DNA of 7,259 nucleotides from Candidatus Tepidiaquacellales bacterium UBA6667 (GCA_002455255.1 DKKL01000033.1:1-7259); one strand, 5' to 3'; shown: positions 1 through 7,091, counted from the first letter of the stretch. Program-made: numbers and translations. The notes: generated by a model from the sequence alone, not told the origin.

Positions 1-1748
1 CATAAAAATGGATGGTCATAAACGAATTCACCGGCTTTTGAATATTCACCGTATCTTTCTGTTTCAGAACGGAATGGTCTAATCATTTGTGAATGACAGT
101 TATTACATCCTTCTCTTATATAAATATCTCTACCCTGAACTTCAAGCGGTGTATATGGTTTCACACTTTTTATAGTCGGGACATTTGATTTGATAAGATA
201 AGAGGGAATTATTTCTGCAATACCTCCAATTAAAATTACGACTGTTGTCAATATCGCAAATTGTGTAGGTTTGCTTTCAAGCCATCTGTGCTTTTTCTCA
301 TTCCTGAGAGTTTGATCCATCAGATTCATTTGATATGCCTCTGCCTGTTCATTTCTGATGAGTGAACCTTGTTTTGCAGTTTTTATAAGATTAACACATC
401 CAATAATAACACCGGCAAGATATAATGCACCACCAAATGACCTGATTAAATACATTGGAACAATCTGAGTTACGGTTTCCAGAAAATTAGGATATCTCAA
501 AATTCCTTCAGGTGTAAATTCTTTCCACATTAATGATTGTGTAATTCCTGCCCAATACATTGAAACCGCATAAAATACTATTCCTAATGTACCTAACCAA
601 AAATGAAGATTTGCCATTTTTTTGGAAAATAAATTTGTACCGTATAATTTTGGAACAAGCCAATACAAAATTCCAAAAGTTAAAAATCCATTCCAACCAA
701 GTGCACCAACATGAGCATGAGCAACAATCCAATCAGTAAAATGGGCAATTGCATTTACGTTTTTAAATGATAATAATGGACCTTCAAAAGTTGACATTCC
801 ATAAGCAGTAATTGCAACCACCATAAACTTTAAAACCGGTTCTTCTCTAACCTTGTCCCATGCTCCTCTTAAGGTCAACAATCCATTGAACATACCTCCC
901 CATGATGGTGCAAGTAACATAACTGAAAATACTGTTCCGAGAGTTTGTGCCCAGTCCGGTAATGATGTATATAATAAATGATGAGGTCCGGCCCAAATGT
1001 AAAGAAAAATCAAAGACCAAAAATGAACAATTGATAATCTGTAAGAATAAACAGGTCTTCCGGCAGCTTTTGGCAGGAAGTAATACATTAATCCAAGAAA
1101 AGGTGTTGTAAGAAAAAATGCAACAGCATTGTGTCCATACCACCATTGCACAAGAGCATCCTGAACACCTGCATAAACTGAATAACTTTTGAATAATGTT
1201 ACAGGTATTTCAATTGAATTTACAATGTGCAGAACTGCAACAGTTACAACCGTTGCAATATAAAACCAAATTGAAACATACATATGTTTCTCTCGCCTTT
1301 TTATAATCGTTCCAAACATATTTATTGCAAATACTACCCATACAAGTGTTATTAGAATATCAATTGGCCACTCAAGTTCTGCGTATTCCTTTGACGTTGT
1401 AAACCCTAAAGGTAATGTAATAGCAGCCGAAAGGATTATTAATTGCCATCCCCAAAAATGTATTTTACTCAGCTTATCGCTGAACATTCTCGCTTTGCAC
1501 AATCTCTGAAGTGAATAATATATACCCATAAAAATAGCATTCCCAACAAATGCAAAAATCACTGCATTCGTATGCAATGGTCTTATTCTTCCGAATGTAG
1601 TATATTGCGTACCCATATTATGCACAGGGTTATAAAGTTGCAGAGCTGCAATTAATCCTACAAGCATTCCCACAACTCCCCATACGAGTGTTGCAATTGC
1701 AAAATTCTTTACTATTTCATTATCATAGCAGAATTTTTCCTTTTCCAT
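1..1748 (-). CDS. ccoNO: Fused cbb3-type cytochrome c oxidase subunits I and II (CcoN-CcoO), 3' end cut by window
   Basis: Catalytic core of the high-affinity cbb3 terminal oxidase in the inner membrane, reducing O2 to water with electrons from cytochrome c. The frame stays open from ATG at 1748 to the window edge (582 codons plus 2 nt). CcoN part (about residues 1-475) shows every expected ligand: H59 in RPLHTNA (low-spin haem b), H206 in WYGHNAV and H256/H257 in WAGPHH (CuB), Y250 six residues before H256 (the Tyr that cross-links to a CuB His in the family), H344 and H346 in AHAHVG (haems b3 and b), and E322 in TFEGP. With no stop, a linker leads at about residue 487 (HRWLE) into the CcoO membrane anchor, then EGCNNCHSQMIRP, whose C548, C551 and H552 form the haem c site, ending at YDHPFL. 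The rest of CcoO, including its Met ligand, lies outside. The fusion is known from Bacteroidota. TAATG overlap with ccoS; AAGGAG at 1760-1765 lies 11 nt before ATG. Confidence 0.97.
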   Translation of the reverse strand, partial: MEKEKFCYDNEIVKNFAIATLVWGVVGMLVGLIAALQLYNPVHNMGTQYTTFGRIRPLHTNAVIFAFVGNAIFMGIYYSLQRLCKARMFSDKLSKIHFWGWQLIILSAAITLPLGFTTSKEYAELEWPIDILITLVWVVFAINMFGTIIKRREKHMYVSIWFYIATVVTVAVLHIVNSIEIPVTLFKSYSVYAGVQDALVQWWYGHNAVAFFLTTPFLGLMYYFLPKAAGRPVYSYRLSIVHFWSLIFLYIWAGPHHLLYTSLPDWAQTLGTVFSVMLLAPSWGGMFNGLLTLRGAWDKVREEPVLKFMVVAITAYGMSTFEGPLLSFKNVNAIAHFTDWIVAHAHVGALGWNGFLTFGILYWLVPKLYGTNLFSKKMANLHFWLGTLGIVFYAVSMYWAGITQSLMWKEFTPEGILRYPNFLETVTQIVPMYLIRSFGGALYLAGVIIGCVNLIKTAKQGSLIRNEQAEAYQMNLMDQTLRNEKKHRWLESKPTQFAILTTVVILIGGIAEIIPSYLIKSNVPTIKSVKPYTPLEVQGRDIYIREGCNNCHSQMIRPFRSETERYGEYSKAGEFVYDHPFL

Positions 1749-1936
1749 TAAATTTGTATCTCCTTTTTAATATCCTTATTTTTTTCTTTTTCAATTTTTG
1801 ATTCTTCAAATAATATCCTTACTGATGGAGTGTATCTGTCATCAAATTGTCCGTTTTTTACGGAGTATATAAACGCTATTAAAAATAATAGTGCAACTCC
1901 AATACTAACTCCGATAAGCACAACCATCACACTCAA
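1748..1936 (-). CDS. ccoS: Cbb3 oxidase maturation protein CcoS
   Basis: Small single-span inner-membrane protein (62 residues) needed in studied bacteria for cofactor insertion into the cbb3 oxidase. A hydrophobic helix covers about residues 3-25, followed by the CcoS-type segment NGQFDDRYTPSVRILF (about residues 28-43) and a charged Lys/Glu-rich cytoplasmic tail. Residues 1-4 read MSVM only if the first codon, TTG at 1936, initiates; GTG at 1930 and ATG at 1927 are in-frame alternatives. I favour TTG because AAGGAG at 1945-1950 is 8 nt upstream of it and 17 nt from the ATG. The TTG overlaps the ccoI stop (TTGA), and the stop codon overlaps the ccoNO start (TAATG), so the gene is locked between its two partners and probably translationally coupled to both. 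Confidence 0.92.
   Translation of the reverse strand: MSVMVVLIGVSIGVALLFLIAFIYSVKNGQFDDRYTPSVRILFEESKIEKEKNKDIKKEIQI
1760..1765 (-). promoter_or_regulatory. Ribosome binding site of ccoNO
   Basis: AAGGAG on the minus strand, 11 nt before the ATG at 1748 and inside the 3' end of ccoS. The spacing is a little long but usable. Together with the one-base stop/start overlap (TAATG) it supports ATG 1748 as the ccoNO start and suggests coupled translation. Confidence 0.6.
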
Positions 1937-4473
1937 CGCAATTTCTCCTTCCGAGCAGCAATGTTTGTTGCTATTACCGCAAACAATACAACACTGATAG
2001 AACTAACAGGCATCAATATCGCAGCAACAAGTGGAGTCAGTTGTCCGCTAACGGCAAAGTATAATCCGACTGCATTATAAAGAAGTGAATATATAAAACC
2101 TGCTTTTAATATTTGCAGATTTTGGTTGCAAAATTTTAAAATTCTCGGTAGTTTATTTAATCCTTCTGATTCTAATATTGCATCACTTGAAGGTGAAAAG
2201 CAGTTTGTGTTTTCCACAACGGAAATTCCGGTATAACTTTCAATCAAAGCACCGGAATCATTTAACCCGTCTCCAATCATCAAAGTTTTTTTCCCGTTAG
2301 TTTCTTTTCGTTTGATAAATTCAAGTTTATCTTGTGCTGTTTGTCCGAAATGAATTTCTGTATCATTACCGAATATTTCTCTCAGATTTTTTTCTTCTCG
2401 TGAATTATCCCCTGATATAATTGAAAGTTTATAATTATGCTTCAACTCTTTTGATAAATTTTCAATATCTTCTCTAAAACTATTTTTAATTTCAAACCAA
2501 CCATATATTTCATTGTTAACTGAAAGATAGACTCCCTCCGGAATTGATGAAAAATTTGTTTTTTTAAATTCCATTTTTTCGTTTACTGATAATGTAACAG
2601 AATCTTTTTCTGACATTTCTTCTTTTCTGAATCTTAAGAGGTCAAGTTCAGGATTGTATTCTATATTGCTTCGGTCAGACTTTAATAAATTATTATAAAC
2701 AAATTCTTTTGTTCCTAATTTTACTAATTTGCAATTTACAATTCCTGCAATTCCTTTGCCTTGATATTCTCTGAATTGTATAGGTTCATATTTATTTACA
2801 TTTTTTATTGCTGAGTTTATCATTCGACTGACAGGGTGAATGGAATTATACGTAAGTGATTTTACTAAAAATAAATCATCATTCGTAAGTTCTTTTCCGT
2901 AAAATTCTATTTCGGCTGTTTCTGAATTTGTTAATGTTCCTGTTTTATCAAAAACAATTTCGTTTATCTGAGAAAGTCTTTCTATTACACTTATGTTTTT
3001 TATATAAAAATTATTTTTGCCTAATATCTTCATAGAGTTTCCCAATGCAAAAGGTATAGATAAGGCAAAAGCACAAGGACAGGCAACTATTAAAACTGCG
3101 ATTATAGAATTTAATCCTTTTTCTAAATTAACAGGAATTTGAATTAAAGCAGTGATAATAACTATTATCAAAATTCCGAAAGTAAAATTTCGTCCGATAA
3201 AATCTGCAAATATTGAAACATTTGATTTTGATTCTTTTTTTGAAGAAGAATTTTTCCATAAACGAGTCAGATAACTCTGTGAAACATCACGAATTGTTTC
3301 TATTTCTATTTTTCCTCCAATTTGTCTGCCGCCGGCATATAGAATTTCACCCGATACTTTTTCAACCGGTATTGATTCACCCGTAACGAAACTGTAATTT
3401 ATATTTCCATTTCCATTGAATAAAATAGAGTCAGCCGGAATTATTTCATTATTTCTGATTATTAATCTGTCACCTTTTACTATCTTTTCAATTGGAATTA
3501 TTTCTTCTTTACAGTTATTAATTTTTGTAACAGCAAGTGGAAAATATGATTTGTAATCTCTTTCAAAATTCAGAGTATTATATGTTTTTTGCTGTAATAA
3601 TTTTCCTGTGAGTAATAAAAAAATCAAACCGGAAAATGAATCGAAGTAACCCGCTCCTGTTCCGCTTATTATTTCATAAGAACTTCTCAGAAAAACAATT
3701 GATATGCCAAGTGCAATAGGGAAGTCTATGTTTATTATTTTTTTCTTCAAACCTGTGTATGCACTTTTGTAATACTCAGACGCACACCATATTAACGGAA
3801 AACTTAATAATAGGCAAAAGTAACTGAATAATTTTTGAAAATATAAAGTTGTTTCTCCTCCGGAAAGATATTCCGGAAAACTTAACATCATAATATTCCC
3901 AAAACAAAATCCTGAAACTCCAATTTTCAGATAATATGTACGTAATTTTTTCTTATACTCAATATCATTTTTTTTATCAAATCTCGGTTCATATCCCAAT
4001 GAAAATAAATTACTTGCGATTTCTTTTAATGAAGTTTTTGATTTTTTAAATTTTATATGAATTGTCTTCTCTGTAAAATTAACTTGAGAAATTAATACAC
4101 CATTGTTTATTTTTTGCAGATTTTCAAGTAACCAAATGCAGGAACTGCAATGGATGGAAGGAATATCAAGAGTAACAGAAGCAATTTTTTCATCTACATA
4201 ATCATAAAATTCTTTTAGAATCTCTGGATTATCAAGAAATTTATATTTTTCAAATGTATTTTTTGTAGGGGATAATCCGGGCTTCTTATCAGAATATTTA
4301 TCTATCAAATAATAATCACAAAGATTATTTGAGTTTATAATTTCAAAAACACTTTTGCAACCTTCACAACAAAATTTTTTATCTTCATAAAAAACAGGAA
4401 TATATATATCACTTCCGCAATGATAACAATCAACTGTTGTTTCTTGATTTTTAAGAGGATATGTATTTTGCAT
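1933..4473 (-). CDS. ccoI: Copper-transporting P1B-type ATPase CcoI/FixI, cbb3 oxidase assembly
   Basis: Inner-membrane ATPase that exports copper for CuB assembly in cbb3 oxidase. Order along 846 residues: Cys-rich N-terminal metal site of CcoI type (C16-x2-C19, then C35 C36-x2-C39); HMA-like domain with H108-C-S-S-C112; TM helices near 182-200, 213-231, 250-265, 277-295; actuator TGES at 364-367; TM helices near 432-450 and 455-478, the latter with the metal site C465-P-C467; phosphorylation motif D509-KTGT; HP at 546-547, usual for P1B ATPases; hinge GDGLND at 734-739; last two helices with Y799-N800 and M821-P-V-S-S. All catalytic residues are present. The protein is longer than typical CcoI because of an extra polar Lys/Glu/Asn-rich stretch at about residues 598-642 in the nucleotide-binding domain. 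No Shine-Dalgarno precedes ATG 4473. The TGA overlaps the ccoS start. CcoI rather than CopA is chosen from the N-terminal CCxGC region and the operon. Confidence 0.96.
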   Translation of the reverse strand: MQNTYPLKNQETTVDCYHCGSDIYIPVFYEDKKFCCEGCKSVFEIINSNNLCDYYLIDKYSDKKPGLSPTKNTFEKYKFLDNPEILKEFYDYVDEKIASVTLDIPSIHCSSCIWLLENLQKINNGVLISQVNFTEKTIHIKFKKSKTSLKEIASNLFSLGYEPRFDKKNDIEYKKKLRTYYLKIGVSGFCFGNIMMLSFPEYLSGGETTLYFQKLFSYFCLLLSFPLIWCASEYYKSAYTGLKKKIINIDFPIALGISIVFLRSSYEIISGTGAGYFDSFSGLIFLLLTGKLLQQKTYNTLNFERDYKSYFPLAVTKINNCKEEIIPIEKIVKGDRLIIRNNEIIPADSILFNGNGNINYSFVTGESIPVEKVSGEILYAGGRQIGGKIEIETIRDVSQSYLTRLWKNSSSKKESKSNVSIFADFIGRNFTFGILIIVIITALIQIPVNLEKGLNSIIAVLIVACPCAFALSIPFALGNSMKILGKNNFYIKNISVIERLSQINEIVFDKTGTLTNSETAEIEFYGKELTNDDLFLVKSLTYNSIHPVSRMINSAIKNVNKYEPIQFREYQGKGIAGIVNCKLVKLGTKEFVYNNLLKSDRSNIEYNPELDLLRFRKEEMSEKDSVTLSVNEKMEFKKTNFSSIPEGVYLSVNNEIYGWFEIKNSFREDIENLSKELKHNYKLSIISGDNSREEKNLREIFGNDTEIHFGQTAQDKLEFIKRKETNGKKTLMIGDGLNDSGALIESYTGISVVENTNCFSPSSDAILESEGLNKLPRILKFCNQNLQILKAGFIYSLLYNAVGLYFAVSGQLTPLVAAILMPVSSISVVLFAVIATNIAARKEKLR
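1945..1950 (-). promoter_or_regulatory. Ribosome binding site of ccoS (decides a TTG start)
   Basis: AAGGAG on the minus strand within the last codons of ccoI. The spacer is 8 nt to TTG 1936, 14 nt to GTG 1930 and 17 nt to ATG 1927, so spacing favours the TTG codon that overlaps the ccoI stop. Confidence 0.6.
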
Positions 4474-4480
4474 AATTATT

Positions 4481-4488
4481 CAAAATTA
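4481..4488 (-). promoter_or_regulatory. Candidate Bacteroidota-type -7 promoter element before ccoI
   Basis: TAATTTTG on the minus strand matches the Bacteroidota sigma-factor -7 consensus TAnnTTTG exactly. It would place transcription start near 4475-4477, leaving almost no leader before ATG 4473, which fits the lack of a Shine-Dalgarno there. I see no -33 TTTG at the usual 19-21 nt upstream, which would fit an activator-dependent promoter. An 8-mer of this composition can occur by chance in A+T-rich DNA. Confidence 0.4.
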
Positions 4489-4526
4489 TGCTTTAAATAA
4501 CTTATTTGGTATGATTGAGGTCAGTT

Positions 4527-4552
4527 TAAAATATGATTTATGTCATATTTTA
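4527..4552. promoter_or_regulatory. Crp/Fnr-type operator-like palindrome (TGA-N6-TCA) upstream of ccoI
   Basis: Perfect inverted repeat with 10-bp arms around a 6-nt centre; the core reads ATATGA-TTTATG-TCATAT (4531-4548). The TGA-N6-TCA spacing is that of Crp/Fnr-family sites (CRP TGTGA-N6-TCACA; FNR TTGAT-N4-ATCAA). It lies 4 nt past the stop codon of a Crp/Fnr regulator and 54 nt before ccoI, so the neighbour regulator is the obvious candidate ligand. Its centre (4539.5) is about 64 bp upstream of the start predicted from the -7 element, near the class I activator distance. Alternative: as RNA it could fold into a weak A/U-only hairpin ending the regulator transcript, but there is no G+C-rich stem. 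Confidence 0.6.
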
Positions 4553-4556
4553 TTTA

Positions 4557-5258
4557 TTAAGGATTGGCGATTCTTTCTAATTTTGTAAAGTCTATAATTT
4601 TGATTTTTTTGCCCTCCAGTTCTATCAGTCTTTCATTTTTCATTTCTGATAAAGACCTAATTAGTGATTCTGTTGAAGTTCCGGCTATGTTTGCAATATC
4701 TTCCCTCGGTAAGGTTATATCAATTATCTGTTCAGGATTTCTTAAGTTATTAAATGTATCATAAAGTTGAATTAAAGTTTCCGCAACTCTTTCCCTAACT
4801 GACTTTTGTGATAAACTTTGAATTTTTTCGACTGCTAATCCGAGTTCAAGACAAAGCGACTTCATAAGTTGTTTAGATACTTCGGGATTTTTTTCAATAA
4901 CTTTATAAAATTCATCTTTCGGGATAAGGCAAGCTATAGTGTCTTCCAATGCAGCAACAGATGTAGAGTGAGGCTGCTCGGCTATTAACGCCCGATAACC
5001 TAAAAAATCTCCGCTTAAGCCAAACCCGATTATTTGTTCTTTACCGTCTTTTCCGGTTTTATAAATTTTCACTCTGCCTTTATTCAGACAATATAATCCA
5101 TTTGCAATATTCCCTTCATAAAAAAGAACTTGACCTTTTTTGAATATACTGCATTGTTTGTTTGCACTCAGAGATGTTAGCTCATCATCAACGCACAAGC
5201 CTAACAACGAATTTTCCCTTGCAGAGCAATCTATACAATCTATTCTTTTATATGCCAT
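4557..5258 (-). CDS. Crp/Fnr-family transcriptional regulator, FNR-like
   Basis: Dimeric DNA-binding regulator of 233 residues, the usual size. An N-terminal Cys cluster (C8-x2-C11-x10-C22, plus C36) precedes a cyclic-nucleotide-binding-like beta-roll (about 34-115), a dimerisation helix (about 118-150) and a winged helix-turn-helix (about 153-222). C110 in IACLIP aligns by eye with E. coli FNR C122 (MVCEIP), so four Cys are placed for an oxygen-labile 4Fe-4S cluster, although the C11-C22 gap is five residues longer than in E. coli. The recognition helix TESLIR (196-201) keeps the Glu and Arg that read the TGA core (FNR E209, R213) but has Ile in place of FNR S212. Position directly before the cbb3 genes suggests it controls them in response to oxygen. 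It starts 24 nt after the carboxylase gene, so it may be co-transcribed. Cluster binding and target are inference. Confidence 0.92.
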   Translation of the reverse strand: MAYKRIDCIDCSARENSLLGLCVDDELTSLSANKQCSIFKKGQVLFYEGNIANGLYCLNKGRVKIYKTGKDGKEQIIGFGLSGDFLGYRALIAEQPHSTSVAALEDTIACLIPKDEFYKVIEKNPEVSKQLMKSLCLELGLAVEKIQSLSQKSVRERVAETLIQLYDTFNNLRNPEQIIDITLPREDIANIAGTSTESLIRSLSEMKNERLIELEGKKIKIIDFTKLERIANP

Positions 5259-5282
5259 ATTTGTAAAATTCCGTTATCATTT

Positions 5283-6896
5283 TTATAAAGGTATATTCCC
5301 GTGTTTCTTTTTGGGATTTGTATCAACTTTCGTTTCTAAAATACTAAAATATTTAATTAATTTCACACGTGTTTCTGATGGTATAATTACATCATCTATA
5401 AATCCTCTTTCCGCTGCTAAATATGGATTTGCAAACTTTTCTTTAAACTCCTCCACTTTAGTATCCAAAGCATTTTGTTTATCATCAGCGGAATCAATTT
5501 CTTTTTTAAAAATAATTTCAGCCGCCCCTTTTGCTCCCATCACTGCAATCTCAGCACTTGGCCATGCGAGATTTATATCACCTCTGATGTGTTTTGAATT
5601 CATCACATCATAAGCCCCACCATAAGCTTTACGAATTATTACCGTTACTTTTGGAACTGTTGCTTCGCAAAATGCATAAAGCAATTTTGCACCGTGTCTT
5701 ATAATTCCTCTCCATTCCTGATCAGTTCCGGGAAGAAATCCGGGAACATCCTCCAGCACAAGCAACGGAATATTAAACGCATCACAAAACCTCACAAATC
5801 TCGCTCCTTTAATTGATGAATTTAAATCAAGCACTCCTGCAAGCACCATTGGCTGATTAGCAACTATTCCGATACTTCTTCCTGCAATTTTTGCAAATCC
5901 CACAACTATATTCGGTGCATACTCTTCCATAATTTCGTAAAATGAATCTTCGTCTGTCAAAGCATTTATAATTTCTTTTATATCGTATGGTTTATTAGGA
6001 TTATCCGGAATGAATTCGTTTAAAAAAGTTAAATCTTTTTCTTCATCTTGAAATTTATAAACCGGAGCGTCTTCTTTATTATTCAAAGGCAGATAACCCA
6101 TTAAATCTCTAACAGCGTCAAAACAATCAACTTCATTATCTGCTACATAATGACAAACACCTGACTTTTGAGAATGAGTATGTGCTCCGCCAAGTTCTTC
6201 AAAAGTTACTTCCTCATTGGTAACAGTTTTTACAACATTAGGTCCCGTAACAAACATATAAGAAAGATTATCAACCATAAAAATAAAATCTGTAATGGCA
6301 GGTGAATAAACCGCTCCTCCGGCACAAGGTCCGACGATAATTGAAATTTGTGGTATAACTCCACTGGCAAGCGTATTTCTAAGAAAAATATCAGCATATC
6401 CACCGAGAGATACAACGCCTTCCTGAATTCTCGCTCCGCCTGAATCATTAATTCCAATAACGGGCACACCAATTTTCATAGCCATATCCATAATCTTGCA
6501 AATCTTTTTAGCGTGATATTCAGCAAGTGAACCGCCAAGAATAGTGAAATCCTGAGAAAACACGCAAACTGTTCTTCCGTTAATTTTTCCTGTACCTGTT
6601 ATAACTCCATCTGTATAATACTTCATTTTATCCAAGCCAAAATCACTGCTTTGATGCCTTACGAGCATATCCATCTCTTCAAAGGAACCTTCATCTAAAA
6701 GTAAATTAATTCTTTCTCTCGCGGTAAGTTTACCTTTCTTATGTTGTGAATCAATTTTATCTTGCCCACCACCTAAGAGAGCTTTTTCTTTTATCTCTTT
6801 TAATTTATCTAATTTTTCTTTCAATTTATTTTTGATAATTAGTTTAAGTAAAATAACTAATTCCTCGCAGGTAATAAATTCATAGAATTTAACCAC
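5283..6896 (-). CDS. pccB: Acyl-CoA carboxylase carboxyltransferase beta subunit, propionyl-CoA carboxylase type
   Basis: Cytoplasmic carboxyltransferase that moves CO2 between carboxybiotin and an acyl-CoA; the closest family recalled is propionyl-CoA carboxylase beta / methylmalonyl-CoA decarboxylase alpha. Two crotonase-fold halves are visible: N-half DSGGARIQEG (151-160) and GPCAGGAVYSPA (189-200); C-half VPGFLPG (384-390), RKAYGGAYDVM (422-432), AVMGAKGAAEI (451-461), and the family C-terminus KHGNIPL. Glycine pairs in these motifs form the acyl-CoA and biotin oxyanion holes. The longest frame begins at GTG 6896 and gives 537 residues, but the first 24 look unlike the family. TTG at 6824 gives KEKLDKLKEIKEKALLGGG right after the start and 513 residues, the normal length; neither has a clear Shine-Dalgarno. 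No biotin carboxylase or biotin carrier gene is in the window, so carboxylase versus decarboxylase stays open. The gene lies 24 nt before the regulator with no terminator between. Confidence 0.93.
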   Translation of the reverse strand: MVKFYEFITCEELVILLKLIIKNKLKEKLDKLKEIKEKALLGGGQDKIDSQHKKGKLTARERINLLLDEGSFEEMDMLVRHQSSDFGLDKMKYYTDGVITGTGKINGRTVCVFSQDFTILGGSLAEYHAKKICKIMDMAMKIGVPVIGINDSGGARIQEGVVSLGGYADIFLRNTLASGVIPQISIIVGPCAGGAVYSPAITDFIFMVDNLSYMFVTGPNVVKTVTNEEVTFEELGGAHTHSQKSGVCHYVADNEVDCFDAVRDLMGYLPLNNKEDAPVYKFQDEEKDLTFLNEFIPDNPNKPYDIKEIINALTDEDSFYEIMEEYAPNIVVGFAKIAGRSIGIVANQPMVLAGVLDLNSSIKGARFVRFCDAFNIPLLVLEDVPGFLPGTDQEWRGIIRHGAKLLYAFCEATVPKVTVIIRKAYGGAYDVMNSKHIRGDINLAWPSAEIAVMGAKGAAEIIFKKEIDSADDKQNALDTKVEEFKEKFANPYLAAERGFIDDVIIPSETRVKLIKYFSILETKVDTNPKKKHGNIPL

Positions 6897-6916
6897 AGGC
6901 GTTTAAAATGAAACTT

Positions 6917-7060
6917 GTCATTCTTAGCGACGCAGCTTGTCCCTTCGTGTCGGGAAAGAATCTCCCTTCGTGTCGGGAAAGAATCTCTCTTCGTGTCGGG
7001 AAAGAATCTCATACTTACTTATTAGCTTCCCTTCGTATAATTCGTAAAATTAGTGTTAAT
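6917..7060 (+). repeat. Direct repeat block A
   Basis: Opens with GTCATTCTTAGCGACGCAGC, continues through three 23-bp tandem units (6941-7009), and ends in a tail whose last 23 bases (7038-7060) are identical to the end of block B. Compared with block B it has one more 23-bp unit, a single-base length difference in the tail, and scattered substitutions. It looks like an intergenic dispersed repeat and has no coding potential. Confidence 0.85.
6941..7009 (+). repeat. Three tandem copies of a 23-bp unit
   Basis: Units at 6941-6963, 6964-6986 and 6987-7009. The first two are identical (CCCTTCGTGTCGGG followed by AAAGAATCT); the third differs only by CTC for CCC at its start. No spacers lie between units, so this is a true short tandem array and not a CRISPR. 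Confidence 0.95.
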
Positions 7061-7091
7061 TCGTGGTGAAGTTTTTCTCAATTCTTTCAAA

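Noticed and set aside
508..1146. Two short Cys- and Ser-rich minus-strand open frames (508-732 and 847-1146)
   Set aside because: They are other frames of ccoNO, which has continuous conserved coding with all haem and copper ligands through both intervals.
4527..4552. Rho-independent terminator of the regulator gene
   Set aside because: Not adopted as the main call: the stem is almost all A/T and the T-run is part of the stem itself. The Crp/Fnr spacing explains the palindrome better, though a dual role cannot be excluded.
4564..4764. Plus-strand open frame of 66 codons
   Set aside because: Antisense to the conserved DNA-binding domain of the Crp/Fnr regulator; hydrophobic low-complexity translation with no family resemblance.
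5140..5613. Plus-strand open frame of 157 codons
   Set aside because: Antisense across the regulator start, the 24-nt gap and the conserved C-terminal half of the carboxyltransferase; no recognisable motif.
6230..6472. Minus-strand open frame of 80 codons
   Set aside because: Alternate frame inside the carboxyltransferase, over its conserved GGARIQEG and GPCAGG motifs.
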